Source: Pristionchus mayeri (taxonomy: Eukaryota > Nematoda > Chromadorea > Rhabditida > Neodiplogasteridae). Taken from it: 64,000 nt of DNA. Where the stretch lies: the NCBI GenBank assembly GCA_036245805.1, contig BTRK01000004.1:35821541-35885540 (forward strand), in the 5' to 3' direction. Every line of letters begins with the position of its first letter. Position 1 is the stretch's first letter. Shown here piece by piece: positions 57,601-64,000 of this stretch. The translations under genes and the position numbers were made by a program. Below the pieces are notes generated by a model, which worked only from the letters and a program-made list of their open reading frames with translations, had not been told where the DNA came from and made no database searches.

Positions 57601-60600
57601 CATGATTAGTGTAGCCAAGGCTACGGTAGAATGATGTTGCACTTACTGTGCTAGGTAAAACGTGGTCGACAACTATCCCTGCGGGGAGTACGGTAGGGAG
57701 TACTGTAGCGAGGAGCAGTGCTAGGGGGAACATGACACACCCGGGGGCAAGGACCGCGACCAGACGACTTATTCAGTGGTTTATATAGGGCAGAAGATAG
57801 CTTATGAATTCGAGAAGCCTTTGGTTCTTCTTGCTCTTGTGCATTTCACGCCCCGCGGTCTCTAGTGACAGATGCGCGTGAATGGAGAGAGGAGAAGAAG
57901 GGAATGAGTCATGGCACTTTGGAGGATATTTTCATGGAATTTGGGGAACAGAAGGACAAGGAAAGAACAACTGGAAAATGCGATTCATGCACCTTTGACA
58001 CTGGATCCGCGAGAATTTTTCATTGGAGACTGAAGAGGAGAGACGTGCATGCAGGAGATCAACGTCCAGTCTGAATTATCGATTTGCAGCCCTTGACACT
58101 AGAGGAATCGAGCCGCTACGAGGACCTGTCGAAGTCCTACTTCGAGGACTTCTATTCGAATCGTCGATTCGTCGGTGAATTCTCCACTTCGAGCAAGGTA
58201 TGGTAACTGCACCGCGTTTCCCGATCGACAACTGACTTTATTTTGCTGAAAAATCCCTGTTTTGCAGTCAATCCGCAGGGGCGGCAGTGTGTCGACTGGC
58301 TCATCGTCGTCGGCCTCCTCCTCCTCGTGCTCTCCGACGTCCTCGTCGTCGAGAGTAGCCCCGCTCGACGCCTTCTCGACCTCGACCCCCTCGTCTTCGT
58401 CGACTACCGTAACCACCTCACACCACCGCACCCGCACCGACTCCTCCTCGGCAATAGAGGAAGAGGAAGCAGCAGTCAAGCCGCGCACGCCCATCCCCTC
58501 TGACGTGAGTGTGTAGTTTGATCAGCTAGAGTATAGTTTGGTGTTTGAACGAGAGCGTAATCTAATATTTGATCTCTGTGCAGGCGGACGTGGACGCACT
58601 GTTCGAGGACCTCGGCAAGGAGTGCGGCGAGCTGAACATGCTGATGCCGACGGAAGGAGCGGGCATGGGCTGCCCCATCCCCACTGCAGGAGCAGCCACC
58701 ACTCGTGAGTTGACGGTGTTGTTGCCGGGAGGGATGAACTATGCACTGGTTGAGGTGAAGCACAAAAAAAATATTTTTTTTTGACACGCAGGAACTGACC
58801 ACCAATTGAGTAGAGGATCTGTTAGGCATGTTGTAGAATGCGCGCGGAGCGAAACCACCAAGGAAATTCTGAAAGTTTTCCGGGGGAGTCATGTGTTTAT
58901 ATTTTGATTTTTATCCCGTAAGAGCAATTGACGTTCTCCCATATTCGGATATTAGATGCGCGTGCGCAACTCAAGAACCCCAGGCCACTCATTTTCTTTT
59001 TTTTGCATCTATCTATCCGATTAAGTTGCATTGTGAGAATAAATCAATGAATAGCTGCGATTGCGTCACTCATCCATCTCACCTCCCTCCTTGCAGTGGC
59101 CACGCCCCCGGTGCAGCCGGTGCAGTCGCAGGCGACGATTGGGTACACGGGCTCGATGCCCACCGCCGACACCCTGCTGCAGAACGTCTCCCTCTCCACC
59201 ATCGCTCCCTACAACCCCGCCAATCGTGAGTACTGTGATAGCCGGTTTACGGTAGCGTAGTACGGTATAATTATCGATACATCTTGCAGTGACCGAGCTG
59301 GACTTCATGGTGCGCGACGGCACGCTGTCCTCGGCAGCTACTCAGGTACGGTAGCTGGTACCGTACCCCGGACCCAGAAGTTATCCATATGGTTCCAGAT
59401 GGTGCTACCGCCGATTGTCGGCTCGCTCTCCGCACCCAACGGCACCAACGGCTTCCCGGAGCCCACACAGTTCTGGTTCGAGTCCGTGCCCGATGGATCC
59501 GCATCGTACCAGTCGAGACAGCGTGAGTGGGGGCGGGGCAGGGATCATTTATGCACAAGGCTATGTGGGGTTGCGGCATCGCTATTTGGTCGATTAGTCA
59601 ATGAAGCAGCCAATAGCTTGAACTGAAATTCTTTTAACTAGAATTTAAAATAAATAAAAGCCATTGTCTCTTCCCAGCACTTGTGACGCTGGTACTCTAT
59701 CGTCCAGGCGGTGTGGGGTTGTGGTGTCGCTACTAGGTTACGATTTTGGCTAAGCCTGCAACAGTTGCCCCGATCAAATTGCAATTGGAACACTATTCGT
59801 AGAACGGACGATTGCATGGCCCTTTCCACTCTCTCGACCTCGTGGCTTTTGGCTATTCTAGCTTCTGACCCTCGTCATCACATGCTGACAAATAGCCTGA
59901 AAGTGTGCAGGCACTCTGCTATCCCCTCGCCCCATCTCCCCCTATCGATTGGTCGCCGCCCCCATTGAAATGATGACATTTCGAAGAACGAGCGATGGAA
60001 GGAGGCAAAGAAGGGCTGTTATCACGCGCGAGGTTATCAGGATACGGGGATGGATGAGGAGAGAATGGGAAGAGGGACTCGTGTGCATGGAAATGAGTGA
60101 TGATGAGAGACTAGAGCGGGGGGAGAGGTAGGGAGAGGCAGGCGGGAGGAGGAGGGAGGCAGGGGGAAGCAGAGTGGGACTGCAAACGTAAGCAACACAC
60201 ACACTCTCCGCATTGGCTTTAGTGGGAGTGAAGGAGGAGGCGCGAAAGAGTGACAGCGTGAGAGTGTGCACGGCAAGTAAGCCCCCCCCCCCCTGTTACG
60301 TGAGCGATGGAATCGTCATTGCCATCGATGACCTCCTCCTCCGGGATTATCGATCCGCCTCCACCGTCCACGATCCCTCCCTTTGTCATCAGCATTCCAC
60401 CGGCTCTACCACCACAAGGAGAGGGACTCGTGAAGAGTGCTGATGATATACTATCGATGACCTCCTCCGGGATTATCGATCCACCTGCCCATACCACGAT
60501 TGCCCCCTTCGTCATCAGCATACCTCCTGCACCACCACCTCTACCACCGCCGCAGGAGCCCCTCTACGTGGTAGTGATGACGTCGCTGGGATTAGGTAGG

Positions 60601-63331
60601 ATGACCTACCGATGGAGTGGATTGCATCATAGGATGGGCCTGTTGGGACAAGATGCTCTTTCAAGCGCTGGGATTTAGTGAATTCTCAGCGGTGGTTGGT
60701 CAATGGGAGACAATTAGGTATCCTAATGAATCCTCAATCTTGCAGCCGTGCTGAACATGTCGACGCTGCAGCTGCCGCCGCTGCTGCTGAACAGCACGAC
60801 GGCTGAGGTGCAGCTGGATCTGCAGCAGGCTGCAGCTGCTGCAGCTGCGGCTGCCGCAGCAGCCTCTGCTGCTGCAGCATCGGAGGACATCAGCATGCCG
60901 CCCGCCCACCACGAACTGACCACGCTCACCGGACGCATGCCTGTATACGAGGTGAGTATTTTAATTTTTCATATTTTATCCCGAAAGACAGACTATTGTC
61001 GGAAAATGTTTGTTCCAGTTCATGTGACCTCCATGTGACGAGGATCTCACGGGTCAATTTAGTGGGTTTGAGAGACTTTGATAGCATGCCAAATAGGGTG
61101 AGAATGCGGCTGATTATGGATACAAATGAGAGACCACGCGGGAGACCACTGACGTAGTAGCCAATGGAGAGCGAGCGAGAAATAATATAGCGCATGTGCC
61201 GTTGTGTTTACGCGGGAAAATATTGTTTGTGCAGTGAGATGAGGAGGGAGAGCGAGAGCTAGGAGATGACTTAATGACATTTGGCAAAGGGCGCTACAAG
61301 CTAATTAGTGACGAAATCAGGGAGCTTTGCCGAGCTCTGGAAATACTACCGTAGTCAAGCCACCGTAACCCGGGGAATTCCAGACGAGACCCGGCGGTCG
61401 CACTGCCTCGATGTCGTCGACGAACGAGACGCAGTCGCTGGGAGCAGCTTCGTCGTCCTCGTCTTCCTCCTCCTCTCCCCGTTACTCGTCGACCTCGACC
61501 CAGGGAGGAGCCGGAAGCGACGGAGAGAACCGCAGCCCCAGATCCAGGTGCGGTATCAGGTACCAGGTACCAGGATTATGGTATTTCTGTTTCGGTACGA
61601 GAGTTATGGTGCTGGTTCCAGATTCTACGGCAAGCTGGCGCCGATGCCGCGCGGCGTCTCGGCGGGCTCGATCTCGCTGTACGATGATGACGAGGAGGAC
61701 GGAGATGCGGCGGGATTCTTCCGATCGGTAAGAGGGGAGATTACGGTATCGGGGTACGGTCCTGTCGATTTCTCTTCTACAGATTATTGCGTTGGGGTAT
61801 GATCTGTAGATGGAGGGAGTGTATTTTTTTGTTTTTTTACTGGTAAGGCGCGTGATATTGATATCCCATGTCTCATTTGTGATCTTAAACGATAGAGTTG
61901 GAAATTGTTTTTTTTTTCAAAAGAAACACTCGGACTCATTGAAAAAGTGAAATGATACTGCACATTAGTGGTTGAAACTCAAATAAATCTGCATCTGAAT
62001 CAGCAATTTATTATCGCCCATTTGTCGTGCAAAAGCTGTTGCCTGTCGGCGATATTTCTCTGAAAAACGTACCTGATCTGTACCAAATCATCTTTCTATT
62101 CGCGATAAGAAACTGCAGATCAAAATGTGATTGGCAAAGAAATCAGCTTTCATCATCTGCGTGAGTTTCCCGCAGGAAATGAAAAATGCTAGCCGGTGAA
62201 TTCTATGTTTCGCAATTGGTGTAAGACCGAGTTCGCCTCTCCTTACACAATTTATGGTCGTTCGACGAGGAAAATAATTTCGAATCATTTCCGGTCAAAA
62301 TGTTGGTGTTGCGCTATAATAAAATATTTTAATTAATTACTTACTTACTTAATCACCCTGTTTGCAGCCCTCTCACGGCGGTGCCTCCCTCCACTCTCAC
62401 TCGGGCGGACTCAACTCGGCCGTCGCCCCTCGTCGTCGTGGTCGCCAGTCGAAGGACGAGCAGCTGGCCGCCTCCAATGGACTCCCCGTGTCTGCTCACG
62501 AGATCGCCGAGGTGAGAAGGGGGTACGGTAGTCTGGGTGGGTCAGAGGCGTGATCGAGGCAGGCGATAGAGCAGGCAGTCACTTTGGCGTTTCGGGCACG
62601 GCATTAGAGGGCGGGGGTCTCGTGGCCAATGTCACCCTCGCTTCTTAGGCCAAAACAATTATCTAATTCATCTGCTATTTTTTTCGCCACTACTAATGTA
62701 GTATGGGGTTGTTTGATCGGCATACGAATCGGAGATAAATCTTGTACCATTCAGATGTCTCTTCCGGAGCTGCAGAAGTTGCTGAAGGCGGACTCGCTCA
62801 CGGAGCCGCAGCGACAGCTCATCCGCAAGATCCGCAGAAGAGGTGAGCAGCGAGGCTGGGGCTAGAGTCTAGTTTGATCACCGAGGGCGTAGGTGGAGTG
62901 TAGTTTGATCCCACGGACCAGTTGGTATTGCACACAATCGGCAGTCATTTTTGTGCTGCGAGTGTTGGACATTAGAATGCCAAATGATCGGGTGGTCAAT
63001 TGAATTCGACTACATGGGTGAACAAAATATATTAAAAGAACGCGCAGCCTAGTGTTTTGAGATATTCCTTTTTTGCATTTTAACTATTGATATTTGATCT
63101 CTAACCTTTTACCTTTGTAGGAAAGAACAAGGTGGCTGCGCGCACTTGCCGCCAGCGTCGCGGCGTCGCCCGCACCGAGCACTCGAGTGTGAACGAGGTG
63201 ATTTAATGATCTTTGATCCTTGATCTTTGTAGTTTGTTCTATGCTTTTCCTTCTGAGATCTTGAGACGTCAATTAACAAAGTATTCCTTTTCCAGAACCT
63301 GCGTGTGCTCGGCTACAGTAATCACCACTGA
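42635..63331 (+). CDS. skn-1: SKN-1 / CNC transcription factor, long SKN-1A-like form
   Basis: About 24 exons over 20.7 kb, at least about 805 aa. SKN-1 is the nematode NRF1/NRF2 counterpart, controlling oxidative, xenobiotic and proteasome stress responses. The basic N-terminus (KRRCLRRRLHH) is followed by a membrane segment (WWLGAAAIAVFVTPGLSI, exon 43308-43394), matching the ER-anchored SKN-1A isoform. Exon 55737-55815 carries DIDLIDVLWREDIELE, the conserved CNC/DIDLID element. Further matches are VERDLQLLTEKSVQA-PLT-EE-RYEDLSKSY, LFEDL-KE-GELN, NVSLS, LTEL and FYGKLAP. The C-terminus has RRRGRQSKDEQLA, MSLPELQKLLK, RQLIRKIRRRGKNKVAARTC (CNC and basic region), and no leucine zipper. Known exons are phase-consistent. 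The segment between 52065 and 54862 is unresolved (a candidate exon is 54590-54633). Ser- and Ala-rich exons (58268-58504, 60746-60951) are low complexity. A lectin gene is nested antisense. Confidence 0.95.
43555..48923 (+). other. Large skn-1 intron, 5.4 kb
   Basis: No nested gene was recognised on either strand. It contains the four-unit tandem repeat at about 45540-46040 and purine or pyrimidine-rich runs (45160-45410, 46610-46800). In C. elegans short skn-1 isoforms initiate downstream of the SKN-1A-specific exons, so this intron or the ones at 49006-51696 and 52066-54861 could hold an internal promoter. That is inference. Confidence 0.5.
45540..46040 (+). repeat. Four-unit tandem repeat of about 140 bp
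   Basis: Similar cores occur at 45570, 45706, 45849 and 45987, with spacings of 136, 143 and 138 bp. Each core reads approximately CTTATG-GATGATGTGAGAC-GAGATT followed by a diverged G-rich end, and each is preceded by a CGCTTC-type block (CGCTTCCGCGGAG, CGCTTCAATGAAT, CGTTTCGGTTACG). Units are diverged, so the array is old. It lies inside the 5.4 kb skn-1 intron. Confidence 0.7.
56477..56501 (+). repeat. G homopolymer, 25 nt
   Basis: An uninterrupted run of 25 G in a skn-1 intron. A 23-nt C run lies 255 bp further on, in the opposite sense. Confidence 0.95.
56756..56778 (+). repeat. C homopolymer, 23 nt
   Basis: An uninterrupted run of 23 C, about 130 bp beyond the stop codon of the nested lectin gene on the minus strand, where it reads as poly-G. 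Confidence 0.95.
56906..57733 (-). CDS. Secreted C-type lectin-domain protein nested in a skn-1 intron
   Basis: Six minus-strand exons encode about 188 aa. The signal peptide MFPLALLLATVLPTVLPAG is followed by a linker and one C-type lectin-like domain: GWQLFRRHFYRFYELDLHW, then VPAENFCRSLGGHLVSIADE, ENAFV, SNIWIGLN, DFLNWDSSQPNEPK, and VDCAYM with C-terminal YSCD and FFVCK. The typical CTLD cysteines and the WIGL core are present. The sugar-binding triplet reads QPN, and the usual WND motif is replaced by WFDYSC. The first cysteine of the long-form fold is missing. Nematode CTLD proteins are commonly secreted and often pathogen-induced. The gene lies wholly within the skn-1 intron 55973-58089, antisense. 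A 54-nt intron (57352-57405) is a multiple of three without stops, so its retention would add 18 residues. Confidence 0.88.
60305..60595 (+). other. Candidate extra (cassette) exon of skn-1 with internal duplication
   Basis: Between skn-1 exons 59399-59522 and 60746-60951 lies a frame bounded by a C-rich tract plus TGAG acceptor and a strong AG/GTAGGA donor. It is 291 nt long and both ends are phase 1, so inclusion keeps the skn-1 frame and adds 97 residues. It encodes two copies of a Pro-rich unit (SMTSSSGIIDPPPPST then IPPFVISIPPALPP, and SMTSSGIIDPPAHTT then IAPFVISIPPAPPP). The acceptor is weak, so this could be intronic. RNA evidence is needed to decide. Confidence 0.4.
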
Positions 63332-64000
63332 TTCCGATCGATCGATGTCGACCGACAAGCTCCGCCCCCTCGCGCGGAATGAGTATCCCACAGTATCCCA
63401 CCATACTCCCAGTCATCGAGTTACATCAATTTGTACAGTTTCCGTTCAGTTCCTTCCTTTCCCCATCCCTACCGAACTACTCCCGCTCTCCTTTCCTACC
63501 AGCAAGATTGTGATCTTGTACTCTTCATGTAAACCATCAAGAAGTTGTCCTACCGTATCCCTACCGTATCACCCTGATTCACTCAATTCGCAACAATCTC
63601 ATCAGTTCGTACACGATTACCTCCCTCGATCGAGTTCCCGATTCTTCCATTCATATGTTTTCTCCTTCTCCATCTTATCATCCACGATTCTTCCCTCCTG
63701 TTCGGATTATCCTCATGTAGTTCAGTAGTGCTTTACTCTCCTTTCACCTTTTACCCCAGTTTCTGCAGCTCATCCTGCTAATCACCGTAGTGCACCCACA
63801 CACTTGGCTAAACGTCAGAGCAATGGCTCGCGGAGGTGACACCCGCTACCTCATTTTCTCCTTCCTCCCAATCAATAAGTTATCCTACCGTACCCCTCTC
63901 CCCCATTCATTCCCCCTCCCCCGATGCAATCTACCTCTTGACCTACTCCAGACCCACCCTTGCTTCGTAGAAGTTTTGTAGCACAGGATCGATTATTCTC
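63332..64000 (+). other. 3' flank of skn-1
   Basis: No coding exon was recognised. The region is pyrimidine-rich with several TACCGTA motifs. A clear AATAAA poly(A) signal is not seen (nearest variant AATAAG at about 63874). Confidence 0.4.

Noticed and set aside
31661..63331. bec-1 and skn-1 as one polycistronic operon
   Set aside because: The gap from the bec-1 stop to the skn-1 leader acceptor is about 620 bp, larger than typical nematode operon spacing of about 100 bp. It is not excluded, but the sequence alone does not support it.
1..64000. CRISPR arrays, bacterial operons, rRNA genes
   Set aside because: The window is eukaryotic with spliced genes. No regularly spaced direct-repeat arrays with unique spacers and no rRNA-like segments were seen.

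Overview
This is a eukaryotic window, almost certainly from a nematode. Genes are split into many short exons by GT-AG introns with a TTTCAG/TTGCAG 3' end. Several start codons lie a few bases after a splice acceptor, as expected for SL trans-splicing. The best-conserved block holds adjacent bec-1 (Beclin) and skn-1 (CNC-type transcription factor) orthologues, which are also neighbours in Caenorhabditis elegans. GC-rich exons, large introns and many TTTGATC and TACGGTA motifs recall a diplogastrid such as Pristionchus. That genus assignment is an inference.

Layout. 0-9 kb: two tandem paralogues for small cysteine-rich secreted proteins (minus strand), a third cysteine-rich gene broken by a mariner-like element with TA target duplication, a decayed phosphatidylinositol-transfer-protein fragment, and MITE-like repeats. 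9-19 kb (plus strand): a cysteine-containing secreted protein with a tRNA-Pro(AGG) antisense in its last intron, a four-pass tetraspanin-like protein with seven phase-0 exons, and a small secreted protein. 19-26.4 kb (minus strand): a gene of about 21 exons and about 740 residues with a proline/glutamine/alanine-rich N-terminal half. I do not recognise it. One of its introns carries tRNA-Ser(GCT) on the opposite strand. 28.5-30.6 kb: a four-exon acidic protein of about 124 aa whose first intron holds a large foldback element. 31.7-41.8 kb: bec-1, 14 exons, 412 aa. 42.6-63.3 kb: skn-1, about 24 exons, encoding a SKN-1A-like form with an N-terminal transmembrane segment, the DIDLID motif and a C-terminal basic region without a leucine zipper. 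A secreted C-type lectin gene is nested antisense in one skn-1 intron.

The exon models were read by eye from splice signals and phase agreement. No RNA evidence or database search was available. The most unusual signals are non-coding: a dispersed CTCTC-spacer-CTCTC module of about 30 bp in 20 or more copies, TTTGATC heptamers beside splice sites, several small inverted-repeat element families, long G/C homopolymers, and a four-unit tandem repeat of about 140 bp inside a skn-1 intron.
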